Origin: Antedon mediterranea
Taxonomy: Eukaryota > Echinodermata > Crinoidea > Comatulida > Antedonidae
Length of the DNA: 64,000 nt
Direction of reading: 5' to 3'
NCBI RefSeq assembly: GCF_964355755.1
Contig: NC_092675.1
Location: 14,089,312-14,153,311 of the forward strand
Positions 20,161 through 35,330 of the stretch are shown here, piece after piece. The notes below the pieces were generated by a model. It made no database searches, was not told the DNA's origin, and worked only from the letters and a program-made list of their open reading frames with translations. The first letter of the stretch is position 1. Every line of letters starts with the position of its first letter. The position numbers and the translations under genes are program-made.

Positions 20161-23100
20161 GACCATTTTGTGATTTTTGAAAAAAATTGTTAACATAAAA
20201 ACACCAAAGTGCTTAGAATAGCTTCAAATCACATTTGGAGACGTTTTAGACCATTTTGTGATATTCGAAAAAACTTGTTAACATAAAAACACGAAAGTGC
20301 TTAGAATAGCTTCAAATCGCATTTGGAAACGTTTTAGACCATTTTGTGATTTTCGAAAAAACTTGTTAACATAAAAACACCAAAGTGCTTAGAATAGCTT
20401 CAAATCGCATTTGGAAACGTTTTAGACCATTTTGTTATTTTCGAAAAAAATTGTTAACATAAAAACACCAAAGTGCTTAGAATCACATTATAAACCGTTT
20501 TAGACCATTTTGATTATTTCGATAACAATTTTCACACAAAAACATCAAAGAGCACAAAATAGCTTAATATCGTATTTAAAAATGTTTTAGACCATTTGGA
20601 GCATTTAGATAAAACTTTTTCACACAAAACACCAAAGTGCTTAGAATAGCTTCAAATCGCATTTGGAGACGTTTTAGACCATTTTGTGATTTTTGAAAAA
20701 ACTTGTTAACATAAAAACACCAAAGTGCTTAGAATAGCTTCAAATCACATTTGGAGACGTTTTAGACCATTTTGTGATTTTCGAAAAAACTTGTTAACAT
20801 AAAAACACGAAAGTGCTTAGAATAGCTTCAAATCGCATTTGGAAACGTTTTAGACCATTTTGTGATTTTCGAAAAAACTTGTTAACATAAAAACACGAAA
20901 GTGCTTAGAATAGCTTCAAATCGCATTTGGAATCGTTTTAGACCATTTTGTGATTTTCGAAAAAACTTATCAACATAAAAACACCAAAGGGTTTAGAATA
21001 GCTTCAAATCGCATTTGGAGACGTTTTAGACCATTTTGTGATTTTCGAAAAAACTTGTTAACATAAAAACACGAAAGTGCTTAGAATATCTTCAAATCGC
21101 ATTTGGAAACGTTTTAGACCATTTTGTGATTTTCGAAAAAAACTTGTTAACATAAAAACACCAAAGTGCTTCAAATCGCATTTGGAGACATTTTAGACCA
21201 ATTTGTGATTTTTGAAAAAACTTGTTAACATAAAAACACCAAAGTGCTTACAATAGCTTCAAATCGTATTTGGAGACGTTTTAGACCATTTTGTGATTTT
21301 CGAAAAAACTTGTTAACATAAAAACACGAAAGTGCTTAGAATATCTTCAAATCGCATTTGGAAACGTTTTAGACCATTTTGTGATTTTCGAAAAAAACTG
21401 GTTAACATAAAAACACCAAAGTGCTTCAAATCGCATTTGGAGACATTTTAGACCAATTTGTGATTTTTGAAAAAACTTGTTAACATAAAAACACCAAAGT
21501 GCTTACAATAGCTTCAAATCGTATTTGGAGACGTTTTAGACCATTTTGTGATTTTCGAAAAAACTTGTTAACATAAAAACACGAAAGTACTTAGAATAGC
21601 TTCAAATCGCATTTAAGACGTTTTAGACCATTTTATGCATTTCGATGAAACTTGGTTACACAAAAACATCAAAGTGCTTAAAATCACATTATAATCCGTT
21701 TTAGACCATTTTGAGCATTTTGATAACACTTTTCACACAAAAACATCAAAGGGCACAAAATAGCTTAATATCGTATTTAAAAACGTTTTAGACCATTTTG
21801 AGCATTTCGACAAAACTTTTTCACACAAAACACCAAAGTGCTTAGAATAGCTTCAAATCGCATTTGGAGACGTTTTAGACCATTTTGTGATTTTCGAAAA
21901 AAATTATTAACATAAAAACATCAAAGTGTACAGAATAGCTTCAAATCGCATTTGGAGACCGTTTTAGGGCAATTTGTGATTTTCGAAAAAACTTGTTAAC
22001 CTAAAAATACCAAAGTGTTTAGAATAGCTTCAAATCGCATTTGGAGACGTTTTAGACCATTTTGTGATTTTCGAAAAAACTTGTTAACATAAAAACACCA
22101 AAGTGCTTAGAATAGCTTCAAATCGCATTTGGAGACATTTTAGACCAATTTGTGATTTTCGAAAAAACTTGTCAACATAAAAACACCAAAGTGTTTAGAA
22201 TAGCTTCAAATCGCATTTGGAGACGTTTTAGACCAATTTGTGATTTTCGAAAAAACTTATCAAAATAAAAACACCAAAGGGTTTAGAATATCTTCAAATC
22301 GCATTTGGAGACGTTTTAGACAATTTTGTGATTTTCGAAAAAACTTGTTAACATAAAAACACCAAAGTGCTTAGAATAGCTTCAAATCGCATTTGGAGAC
22401 GTTTTAGACCATTTTGTGATTTTCCAAAAAACTTGGTTACACAAAAACATCAAAGTGCTTAAAATCACATTATAAACCGTTTTAGACCATTTTGAGCATT
22501 TCGATAACACTTTTCACACAAAAACATCATAGAGCACAAAATAGCTTAATATCGTATTTAAAAACGTTTTAGACCATTTTGAGCATTTCGAAAAAACCTT
22601 TTAACATAAAAACACCAAAGTGCTTAGAATGGCTTCAATCGCATTTGGAGACGCTTTAGACCATTTTGTGATTTTCGAAAAAAATTGTTAACATAAAAAC
22701 ACCAAAGTGCTTAGAATCACATTATAAACCGTTTTAGACCATTTTGAGCATTTCGATAACAATTTTCACACAAAAACATCAAAGGGCACAAAATAGCTTA
22801 ATATCGTATTCAAAAATATTTTAGACCATTTTGAGCATTTAGAAAAAACTTTTTCACACAAAACACCAAAGTGCTTAGAATAGCTTCAAATCGTATTTGG
22901 AGACGTTTTAGACCATTTTAAATTTTTCGAAAAAACTTGGTTACACAAAAACATCAAAGTGCTTAAAATCACATTATAAACCGTTTTAGACCATTTTGAG
23001 CATTTCGATAACACTTTTCACACAAAAACATCAAAGAGCACAAAATAGCTTAATATCTTATTTAAAAATGTTTTAGACCATTTTGAGCATTTAGACAAAA

Positions 23101-25500
23101 CTTTTTCACACAAAACACCAAAGTGCTTAGAATAGCTTCAAATCGCATTTGGAGACGTTTTAGACCATTTTGTGATTTTCAAAAAAACTTGTTAACATAA
23201 AAACACCAAAGTGCTTAGAATAGCTTCAAATCGTATTTGGAGACGTTTTAGACCATTTTGTGATTTTCGAAAAAACTTGTTAACATAAAAACACCAAAGT
23301 GCTTAGAATAGCTTCAAATCGCATTTGGAGACATTTTAGACCAATTTGTGATTTTCGAAAAAAACTTGTCAACATAAAAACACCAAAGTGTTTAGAATAG
23401 CTTCAAATCGCATTTGGAGACGTTTTAGACCAATTTGTGATTTTCGAAAAAACTTATCAACATAAAAACACCAAAGGGTTTAGAATAGCTTCAAATCGCA
23501 TTTTGAGACGTTTTAGACCATTTTGTGATTTTCGAAAAAACTTGTTAACATAAAAACACGAAAGTGCTTAGAATAGCTTCAAATCGCATTTGGAAACGTT
23601 TTATTCCATTTTGTGATTTTCGAAAAAAATTGTTAACATAAAAACACCAAAGTGCTTAGAATCACATTATAAACCGTTTTAGACACTTTTGAGCATTTCG
23701 ATAACAATTTTCACACAAAAACATCAAAGAGCACAAAATAGCTTAATATCGTATTTAAAAATGTTTTAGACCATTTTGAGCATTTAGAAAAAACTTTTTC
23801 ACACAAAACACCAAAGTGCTTAGAATAGCTTCAAATCGCATTTGGAGACGGTTTAGACCATTTTGTGATTTTGAAAAAACTTGTTAACATAAAAACACCA
23901 AAGTGCTTAGAATAGCTTCAAATCGCATTTGGAGACGTTTTAGACCATTTTGTGATTTTCGAAAAAACTTGTAAACATAAAAACACCAAAGTGCTTAGAA
24001 TAGCTTCAAATCACATTTGGAGACGTTTTAGACCATTTTGTGATTTTTGAAAAAACTTGTTAACATAAAAACACGAAAGTGCTTAGAATAGCTTCAAATC
24101 ACATTTGGAGACGTTTTAGACCATTTTGTGATTTTCGAAAAAGATTGTTAACATAAAAACACCAAAGTGCTTAGAATCACATTATAAACCGTTTTAGACC
24201 ATTTTGAGCATTTCAATAACAATTTTCACACAAAAACATCAAAGAGCACAAAATAGCTTAATATCGTATTTAAAAATGTTTTAGACCATTTTGAGCATTT
24301 AGATAAAACTTTTTCACACAAAACACCAAAGTGCTTAGAATAGCTTCAAATCGCATTTGGAGACGTTTTAGACCATTTTGTGCATTTCGATGAAACTTGG
24401 TTACACAAAAACATCAAAGTGCTTAAAATCACATTATAAACCATTTTAGACCATTTTGAGCATTTCGATAACACTTTTCACACAAAAACATCAAAGAGCA
24501 CAAAATAGCTTAATATCGTATTTAAAAACGTTTTAGACCATTTTGAGCATTTCGACAAAACTTTTTCACACAAAACACCAAAGTGCTTAGAATAGCTTCA
24601 AATCGCATTTGGAGACGTTTTAGACCATTTTGTGATTTTCGAAAAAACTTGTTAACATAAAAACATCAAAGTGTACAGAATAACTTCAAATCGCATTTGG
24701 AGACCGTTTTAGGCCAATTTGTGATTTTCGAAAAAACTTGTTAACATAAAAATACCAAAGTGTTTAGAATAGCTTCAAATCGCATTTGGAGACGTTTTAG
24801 ACCATTTTGTGATTTTCGAAAAAACTTGTTAACATAAAAACACCAAAGTGCTTCAAATCGCATTTGGAGACATTTTAGACCAATTTGTGATTTTTGAAAA
24901 AACTTGTTAACATAAAAACACCAAAGTGTTTACAATAGCTTCAAATCGTATTTGGAGACGTTTTAGACCATTTTGTGATTTTCGAAAAAACTTGTTAACA
25001 TAAAAACACCAAAGTACTTAGAATAGCTTCAAATCGCATTTGGAGACGTTTAGACCATTTTATGCATTTCGATGAAACTTGGTTACACAAAAACATCAAA
25101 GTGCTTAAAATCACATTATAATCCGTTTTAGACCATTTTGAGCATTTCGATAACACTTTTCACACAAAAACATCAAAGAGCACAAAATAGCTTAATATCG
25201 TATTTAAAAACGTTTTAGACCATTTTGAGCATTTCGACAAAACTTTTTCACACAAAACACCAAAGTGCTTAGAATAGCTTCAAATCGCATTTGGAGACGT
25301 TTTAGACCATTTTGTGATTTTCGAAAAAAATTGTTAACATAAAAACATCAAAGTGTACAGAATAGCTTCAAATCGCATTTGGAGACCGTTTTAGGCCAAT
25401 TTGTGATTTTCGAAAAAACTTGTTAACCTAAAAATACCAAAGTGTTTAGAATAGCTTCAAATCGCATTTGGAGACGTTTTAGACCATTTTGTGATTTTCG
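20161..25500. repeat. Irregular A/B/C satellite array
   Basis: The block is satellite only. It contains a 255-bp (about three-monomer) tandem duplication around 21070-21580, marked by GTGCTTCAAATCGC at 21166 and 21421. GTGTACAGAATA subtypes occur near 21927, 24671 and 25349, and a monomer with GGCTTCAATCGC near 22631. The B-C pairing is retained throughout. Confidence 0.9.
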
Positions 25501-28500
25501 AAAAAACTTGTTAACATAAAAACACCAAAGTGCTTAGAATAGCTTCAAATCGCATTTGGAGACATTTTAGACCAATTTGTGATTTTCGAAAAAACTTGTC
25601 AACATAAAAACACCAAAGTGTTTAGAATAGCTTCAAATCGCATTTGGAGACGTGTTAGACCAATTTGTGATTTTCGAAAAAACTTATCAACATAAAAACA
25701 CCAAAGGGTTTAGAATATCTTCAAATCGCATTTGGAGACGTTTTAGACCATTTTGTGATTTTCGAAAAAACTTGTTAACATAAAAACACCAAAGTGCTTA
25801 GAATAGCTTCAAATCGCATTTGGAGACGTTTTAGACCATTTTGTGATTTTCAAAAAAAATTGTTAACATAAAAACACCAAAGTGCATAGAATCACATTAT
25901 AAACCGTTTTAGACCATTTAGAGCATTTCGATAACAATTTTCACACAAAAACATCAATGAGCACAAAATAGCTTAATATCGTATTTAAAAATGTTTTAGA
26001 CCATTTTGAGCATTTAGACAAAACTTTTTCACACAAAACACCAAAGTGCTTAGAATAGCTTCAAATCGCATTTGGAGACGTTTTAGACAATTTTGTGATT
26101 TTCGAAAAAAATTGTTAACATAAAAACACAAAAGTGCTTAGAATAGCTTCAAATCGCATTTGGAGACGTTTTAGACCATTTTGTGATTTTCGAAAAAACT
26201 TGGTTACACAAAAACATCAAAGTGCTTAAAATCACATTATAAACCGTTTTAGACCATTTTGAGCATTTCGATAACACTTTTCACACAAAAACATCATAGA
26301 GCACAAAATAGCTTAATATCGTATTTAAAAACGTTTTAGACCATTTTGAGCATTTCGACAAAACTTGTTAACATAAAAACACCAAAGTGCTTAGAATGGC
26401 TTCAATCGCATTTGGAGACGCTTTAGACCATTTTGTGATTTTCGAAAAAAATTGTTAACATAAAAACACCAAAGTGCTTAGAATCACATTATAAACCGTT
26501 TTAGACCATTTTGAGCATTTCGATAACAATTTTCACACAAAAACATCAAAGAGCACAAAATAGCTTAATATCGTATTTAAAAATGTTTTAGACCATTTTG
26601 AGCATTTAGAAAAAACTTTTTCACACAAAACACCAAAGTGCTTAGAATAGCTTCAAATCGTATTTGGAGACGTTTTAGACCATTTTGAGATTTTCGAAAA
26701 AACTTGGTTACACCAAAACATCAAAGTGCTTAAAATCACATTATAAACCGTTTTAGACCATTTTGAGCATTTCGATAACACTTTTCACACAAAAACATCA
26801 AAGAGCACAAAATAGCTTAATATCGTATTTAAAAACGTTTTAGACCATTTTGAGCATTTCGACAAAACTTTTTCACACAAAACACCAAAGTGCTTAGAAT
26901 AGCTTCAAATCGCATTTGGAGACGTTTTATACCAATTTGTGCATTTCGATGAAACTTGGTTACACAAAAACATCAAAGTGCTTAAAATCACATTATAAAT
27001 CGTTTTAGACCATTTTGAGCATTTCGATAACACTTTTCACACAAAAACATCAAAGAGCACAAAATAGCTTAATATCTTATTTAAAAACGTTTTAGACCAT
27101 TTTGAGCATTTAGACAAAACTTTTTCACACAAAACACCAAAGTCCTTAGAATAGCTTCAAATCGCATTTGGAGACGTTTTAGACCATTTTGTGATTTTCA
27201 AAAAAACTTGTTAACATAAAAACACCAAAGTGCTTAGAATAGCTTCAAATCGCATTTGGAGACATTTTAGACCAATTTGTGATTTTCGAAAAAAACTTGT
27301 CAACATAAAAACACCAAAGTGTTTAGAATAGCTTCAAATCGCATTTGGAGACGTTTTAGACCAATTTGTGATTTTCGAAAAAACTTATCAACATAAAAAC
27401 ACCAAAGGGTTTAGAATAGCTTCAAATCGCATTTTGAGACGTTTTAGACCATTTTGTGATTTTCGAAAAAACTTGTTAACATAAAAACACGAAAGTGCTT
27501 AGAATAGCTTCAAATCGCATTTGGAAACGTTTTATTCCATTTTGTGATTTTCGAAAAAAATTGTTAACATAAAAACACCAAAGTGCTTAGAATCACATTA
27601 TAAACCGTTTTAGACCATTTTGAGCATTTCGATAACAATTTTCACACAAAAACATCAAAGAGCACAAAATAGCTTAATATCGTATTTAAAAATGTTTTAG
27701 ACCATTTTGAGCATTTAGAAAAAACTTTTTCACACAAAACACCAAAGTGCTTAGAATAGCTTCAAATCGTTTTTGCAGACGTTTTAGACCATTTTGAGAT
27801 TTTCGAAAAAACTTGGTTACACAAAAACATCAAAGTGCTTAAAATCACATTATAAACCGTTTTAGACCATTTTGAGCATTTCGATAACACTTTTTACACA
27901 AAAACATCAAAGAGCACAAAATAGCTTAATATCGTATTTAAAAACGTTTTAGACCATTTTGAGCATTTCGACAAAACTTTTTCACACAAAACACCAAAGT
28001 GCTTAGAATAGCTTCAAATCGCATTTGGAGACGTTTTAGACCAATTTGTGCATTTCGATGAAACTTGGTTACACAAAAACATCAAAGTGCTTAAAATCAC
28101 ATTATAAATTGTTTTAGACCATTTTGAGCATTTCGATAACACTTTTCACACAAAAACATCAAAGAGCACAAAATAGCTTAATATCTTATTTAAAAACGTT
28201 TTAGACCATTTTGAGCATTTAGACAAAACTTTTTCACACAAAACACCAAAGTGCTTAGAATAGCTTCAAATCGCATTTGGAGACGTTTTAGACCATTTTG
28301 TGATTTTCAAAAAAACTTGTTAACATAAAAACACCAAAGTGCTTAGAATAGCTTAAAATCGTATTTGGAGACGTTTTAGACCATTTTGTGATTTTCGAAA
28401 AAACTTGTTAACATAAAAACACCAAAGTGCTTAGAATAGCTTCAAATCGCATTTGGAGACATTTTAGACCAATTTGTGATTTTCGAAAAAAACTTGTCAA

Positions 28501-29266
28501 CATAAAAACACCAAAGTGTTTAGAATAGCTTCAAATCGCATTTGGAGACGTTTTAGACCAATTTGTGATTTTCGAAAAAACTTATCAACATAAAAACACC
28601 AAAGGGTTTAGAATAGCTTCAAATCGCATTTTGAGACGTTTTAGACCATTTTGTGATTTTCGAAAAAACTTGTTAACATAAAAACACGAAAGTGCTTAGA
28701 ATAGCTTCAAATCGCATTTGGAATCGTTTTATTCCATTTTGTGATTTTCGAAAAAAATTGTTAACATAAAAACACCAAAGTGCTTAGAATCACATTATAA
28801 ACCGTTTTAGACCATTTTGAGCATTTCGATAACAATTTTCACACAAAAACATCAAAGAGCAAAAAATAGCTTAATATCGTATTTAAAAATGTTTTAGACC
28901 ATTTTGAGCATTTAGATAAAACTTTTTCACACAAAACACCAAAGTGCTTAGAATAGCTTCAAATCGCATTTGGAGACGTTTTAGACCATTTTGTGATTTT
29001 TGAAAAAACTTGTAAACATAAAAACACCAAAGTGCTTAGAATAGCTTCAAATCACATTTGGAGACGTTTTAGACCATTTTGTGATTTTCGAAAAAACTTG
29101 TTAACATAAAAACACGAAAGTGCTTAGAATAGCTTCAAATCGCATTTGGAAACGTTTTAGACCATTTTGTGATTTTCGAAAAAACTTGTTAACATAAAAA
29201 CACGAAAGTGCTTAGAATAGCTTCAAATCGCATTTGGAAACGTTTTAGACCATTTTGTGATTTTCG
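25501..29266. repeat. Satellite segmental duplication, unit 1 (3766-bp period)
   Basis: Private variants repeat 3766 bp later: CGTGTTAGACC at 25651, GTGCATAGAATCAC near 25882, GGCTTCAATCGC near 26398, GTTTTATACC near 26924, and a GCAGACG variant near 27773. No gene is present. Confidence 0.87.
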
Positions 29267-32200
29267 AAAAAAATTTTTAACATAAAAACACCAAAGTGCT
29301 TAGAATAGCTTCAAATCGCATTTGGAGACATTTTAGACCAATTTGTGATTTTCGAAAAAACTTGTCAACATAAAAACACCAAAGTGTTTAGAATAGCTTC
29401 AAATCGCATTTGGAGACGTGTTAGACCAATTTGTGATTTTCGAAAAAACTTATCAACATAAAAACACCAAAGGGTTTAGAATATCTTCAAATCGCATTTG
29501 GAGACGTTTTAGACCATTTTGTGATTTTCGAAAAAACTTGTTAACATAAAAACACCAAAGTGCTTAGAATAGCTTCAAATCGCATTTGGAGACGTTTTAG
29601 ACCATTTTGTGATTTTCAAAAAAAATTGTTAACATAAAAACACCAAAGTGCATAGAATCACATTATAAACCGTTTTAGACCATTTAGAGCATTTCGATAA
29701 CAATTTTCACACAAAAACATCAATGAGCACAAAATAGCTTAATATCGTATTTAAAAATGTTTTAGACCATTTTGAGCATTTAGACAAAACTTTTTCACAC
29801 AAAACACCAAAGTGCTTAGAATAGCTTCAAATCGCATTTGGAGACGTTTTAGACAATTTTGTGATTTTCGAAAAAAATTGTTAACATAAAAACACCAAAG
29901 TGCTTAGAATAGCTTCAAATCGCATTTGGAGACGTTTTAGACCATTTTGTGATTTTCGAAAAAACTTGGTTACACAAAAACATCAAAGTGCTTAAAATCA
30001 CATTATAAACCGTTTTAGACCATTTTGAGCATTTCGATAACACTTTTCACACAAAAACATCATAGAGCACAAAATAGCTTAATATCGTATTTAAAAACGT
30101 TTTAGACCATTTTGAGCATTTCGACAAAACTTGTTAACAAAAAAACACCAAAGTGCTTAGAATGGCTTCAATCGCATTTGGAGACGCTTTAGACCATTTT
30201 GTGATTTTCGAAAAAAATTGTTAACATAAAAACACCAAAGTGCTTAGAATCACATTATAAACCGTTTTAGACCATTTTGAGCATTTCGATAACAATTTTC
30301 ACACAAAAACATCAAAGAGCACAAAATAGCTTAATATCGTATTTAAAAATGTTTTAGACCATTTTGAGCATTTAGAAAAAACTTTTTCACACAAAACACC
30401 AAAGTGCTTAGAATAGCTTCAAATCGTATTTGGAGACGTTTTAGACCATTTTGAGATTTTCGAAAAAACTTGGTTACACAAAAACATCAAAGTGCTTAAA
30501 ATCACATTATAAACCGTTTTAGACCATTTTGAGCATTTCGATAACACTTTTCACACAAAAACATCAAAGAGCACAAAATAGCTTAATATCGTATTTAAAA
30601 ACGTTTTAGACCATTTTGAGCATTTCGACAAAACTTTTTCACACAAAACACCAAAGTGCTTAGAATAGCTTCAAATCGCATTTGGAGACGTTTTATACCA
30701 ATTTGTGCATTTCGATGAAACTTGGTTACACAAAAACATCAAAGTGCTTAAAATCACATTATAAATCGTTTTAGACCATTTTGAGCATTTCGATAACACT
30801 TTTCACACAAAAACATCAAAGAGCACAAAATAGCTTAATATCTTATTTAAAAACGTTTTAGACCATTTTGAGCATTTAGACAAAACTTTTTCACACAAAA
30901 CACCAAAGTCCTTAGAAAAGCTTCAAATCGCATTTGGAGACGTTTTAGACCATTTTGTGATTTTCAAAAAAACTTGTTAACATAAAAACACCAAAGTGCT
31001 TAGAATAGCTTCAAATCGCATTTGGAGACATTTTAGACCAATTTGTGATTTTCGAAAAAAACTTGTCAACATAAAAACACCAAAGTGTTTAGAATAGCTT
31101 CAAATCGCATTTGGAGACGTTTTAGACCAATTTGTGATTTTCGAAAAAACTTATCAACATAAAAACACCAAAGGGTTTAGAATAGCTTCAAATCGCATTT
31201 TGAGACGTTTTAGACCATTTTGTGATTTTCGAAAAAACTTGTTAACATAAAAACACGAAAGTGCTTAGAATAGCTTCAAATCGCATTTGGAAACGTTTTA
31301 TTCCATTTTGTGATTTTCGAAAAAAATTGTTAACATAAAAACACCAAAGTGCTTAGAATCACATTATAAACCGTTTTAGACCATTTTGAGCATTTCGATA
31401 ACAATTTTCACACAAAAACATCAAAGAGCACAAAATAGCTTAATATCGTATTTAAAAATGTTTTAGACCATTTTGAGCATTTAGAAAAAACTTTTTCACA
31501 CAAAACACCAAAGTGCTTAGAATAGCTTCAAATCGTATTTGCAGACGTTTTAGACCATTTTGAGATTTTCGAAAAAACTTGGTTACACAAAAACATCAAA
31601 GTGCTTAAAATCACATTATAAACCGTTTTAGACCATTTTGAGCATTTCGATAACACTTTTTACACAAAAACATCAAAGAGCACAAAATAGCTTAATATCG
31701 TATTTAAAAACGTTTTAGACCATTTTGAGCATTTCGACAAAACTTTTTCACACAAAACACCAAAGTGCTTAGAATAGCTTCAAATCGCATTTGGAGACGT
31801 TTTAGACCAATTTGTGCATTTCGATGAAACTTGGTTACACAAAAACATCAAAGTGCTTAAAATCACAATATAAATTGTTTTAGACCATTTTGAGCATTTC
31901 GATAACACTTTTCACACAAAAACATCAAAGAGCACAAAATAGCTTAATATCTTATTTAAAAACGTTTTAGACCATTTTGAGCATTTAGACAAAACTTTTT
32001 CACACAAAACACCAAAGTGCTTAGAATAGCTTCAAATCGCATTTGGAGACGTTTTAGACCATTTTGTGATTTTCAAAAAAACTTGTTAACATAAAAACAC
32101 CAAAGTGCTTAGAATAGCTTAAAATCGTATTTGGAGACGTTTTAGACCATTTTGTGATTTTCGAAAAAACTTGTTAACATAAAAACACCAAAGTGCTTAG

Positions 32201-32765
32201 AATAGCTTCAAATCGCATTTGGAGACATTTTAGACCAATTTGTGATTTTCGAAAAAAACTTGTCAACATAAAAACACCAAAGTGTTTAGAATAGCTTCAA
32301 ATCGCATTTGGAGACGTTTTAGACCAATTTGTGATTTTCGAAAAAACTTATCAACATAAAAATACCAAAGGGTTTAGAATAGCTTCAAATCGCATTTTGA
32401 GACGTTTTAGACCATTTTGTGATTTTCGAAAAAACTTGTTAACATAAAAACACGAAAGTGCTTAGAATAGCTTCAAATCGCATTTGGAAACGTTTTATTC
32501 CATTTTGTGATTTTCGAAAAAAATTGTTAACATAAAAACACCAAAGTGCTTAGAATCACATTATAAACCGTTTTAGACCATTTTGAGCATTTCGATAACA
32601 ATTTTCACACAAAAACATCAAAGAGCAAAAAATAGCTTAATATCGTATTTAAAAATGTTTTAGACCATTTTGAGCATTTAGATAAAACTTTTTCACACAA
32701 AACACCAAAGTGCTTAGAATAGCTTCAAATCGCATTTGGAGACGTTTTAGACCATTTTGTGATTT
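29267..32765. repeat. Satellite segmental duplication, unit 2 (3766-bp period)
   Basis: This is the second copy of 25501-29000. It carries CGTGTTAGACC at 29417, GGCTTCAATCGC near 30164, GTTTTATACC near 30690 and GCAGACG near 31539. It diverges from unit 1 near 32765, where a GATTTTCGACAAAACTTTTTC hybrid tail replaces GATTTTTGAAAAAACTTG. Confidence 0.87.
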
Positions 32766-35330
32766 TCGACAAAACTTTTTCACACAAAACACCAAAGTGC
32801 TTAGAATAGCTTCAAATCGCATTTGGAGACGTTTTAGACCAATTTGTGCATTTCGATGAAACTTGGTTACACAAAAACATCAAAGTGCTTAAAATCACAT
32901 TATAAACCATTTTAGACCATTTTGAGCATTTCGATAACACTTTTCACACAAAAACATCAAAGAGCACAAAATAGCTTAATATCGTATTTAAAAACGTTTT
33001 AGACCATTTTGAGCATTTCGACAAAACTTTTTCACACAAAACACCAAAGTGCTTAGAATAGCTTCAAATCGCATTTGGAGACGTTTTAGACCATTTTGTG
33101 ATTTTCTAAAAAACTTGTAAACATAAAAACACCAAAGTGCTTAGAATAGCTTCAAATCACATTTGGAGACGTTTTAGACCATTTTGTGATTTTCGAAAAA
33201 ACTTGTTAACATAAAAACACGAAAGTGCTTAGAATAGCTTCAAATCGCATTTGGAAACGTTTTAGACCATTTTGTGATTTTCGAAAAAACTTGTTAACAT
33301 AAAAACACGAAAGTGCTTAGAATAGCTTCAAATCGCATTTGGTAACGTTTTAGACCATTTTGTGATTTTCGAAAAAAATTGTTAACATAAAAACACCAAA
33401 GTGCTTAGAATCACATTATAAACCGTTTTAGACCATTTTGAGCATTTCAATAACAATTTTCACACAAAAACATCAAAGAGCACAAAATAGCTTAATATCG
33501 TATTTAAAAATGTTTTAGACCATTTTGAGCATTTAGATAAAACTTTTTCACACAAAACACCAAAGTGCTTAGAATAGCTTCAAATCGCATTTGGAGACGG
33601 TTTAGACCATTTTGTGATTTTGAAAAAACTTGTTAACATAAAAACACCAAAGTGCTTGGAATAGCTTCAAATCGCATTTGGAGACGTTTTAGACCATTTT
33701 GTGATATTCGAAAAAACTTGTTAACATAAAAACACCAAAGTGCTTAGAATAGCTTCAAATCACATTTGGAGACGTTTTAGACCATTTTGTGATTTTTGAA
33801 AAAACTTGTTAACATAAAAACACCAAAGTGCTTAGAATCACATTACAAATCGTTTTAGACCATTTTGAGCATTTCAATAACAATTTTCACACAAAAACAT
33901 CAAAGAGCACAAAATAGCTTAATATCGTATTTAAAAATGTTTTAGACCATTTTGAGCATTTAGATAAAACTTTTTCACACAAAACACCAAAGTGCTTAGA
34001 ATAGCTTCAAATCGCATTTTTTAGACGTTTTAGACCATTTTGTGATTTTCGACAAAACTTTTTCACACAAAACACAAAAGTGCTTAGAATAGCTTCAAAT
34101 CGCATTTGGAGACGTTTTAGACCAATTTGTGCATTTCGATGAAACTTGGTTACACAAAAACATCAAAGTGCTTAAAATCACATTATAAACCATTTTAGAC
34201 CATTTTGAGCATTTCGATAACACTTTTCACACAAAAACATCAAAGAGCACAAAATAGCTTAATATCGTATTTAAAAACGTTTTAGACCATTTTGAGCATT
34301 TCGACAAAACTTTTTCACACAAAACACCAAAGTGCTTAGAATAGCTTCAAATCGCATTTGGAGACGTTTTAGACCATTTTGTGATTTTCTAAAAAACTTG
34401 TAAACATAAAAACACCAAAGTGCTTAGAATAGCTTCAAATCACATTTGGAGACGTTTTAGACCATTTTGTGATTTTCGAAAAAACTTGTTAACATAAAAA
34501 CACGAAAGTGCTTAGAATAGCTTCAAATCGCATTTGGAAACGTTTTAGACCATTTTGTGATTTTCGAAAAAACTTGTTAACATAAAAACACGAAAGTGCT
34601 TAGAATAGCTTCAAATCGCATTTGGAAACGTTTTAGACCATTTTGTGATTTTCGAAAAAAATTGTTAACATAAAAACACCAAAGTGCTTAGAATCACATT
34701 ATAAACCGTTTTAGACCATTTTGAGCATTTCGATAACAATTTTCACACAAAAACATCAAAGAGCACAAAATAGCTTAATATCGTATTTAAAAATGTTTTA
34801 GACCATTTTGAGCATTTAGATAAAACTTTTTCACACAAAACACCAAAGTGCTTAGAATAGCTTCAAATCGCATTTGGAGACGTTTTAGACCATTTTGTGA
34901 TTTTTGAAAAAACTTGTAAACATAAAAACACCAAAGTGCTTAGAATAGCTTCAAATCACATTTGGAGACGTTTTAGACCATTTTGTGATTTTCGAAAAAA
35001 CTTGTTAACATAAAAACACGAAAGTGCTTAGAATAGCTTCAAATCGCATTTGGAAACGTTTTAGACCATTTTGTGATTTTCTAAAAAACTTGTTAACATA
35101 AAAACACGAAAGTGCTTAGAATAGCTTCAAATCGCATTTGGAAACGTTTTAGACCATTTTGTGATTTTCGAAAAAAATTGTTAACATAAAAACACCAAAG
35201 TGCTTAGAATCACATTATAAACCGTTTTAGACCATTTTGAGCATTTCAATAACAATTTTCACACAAAAACATCAAAGAGCACAAAATAGCTTAATATCGT
35301 ATTTAAAAATGTTTTAGACCATTTTGAGCA
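32766..35330. repeat. Satellite tandem duplication, 1283-bp period
   Basis: The rare A tail GATTTTCGACAAAACTTTTTC at 32761 recurs at 34044, and ATTTTCTAAAAAACTTG at 33101 recurs at 34384, both at offset 1283. Similarity fades by about 33590/34880, where GACGGTTT is paired with GACGTTTT. An odd A monomer with CATTTTTTAGACG lies near 34014. No gene is present. Confidence 0.8.
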
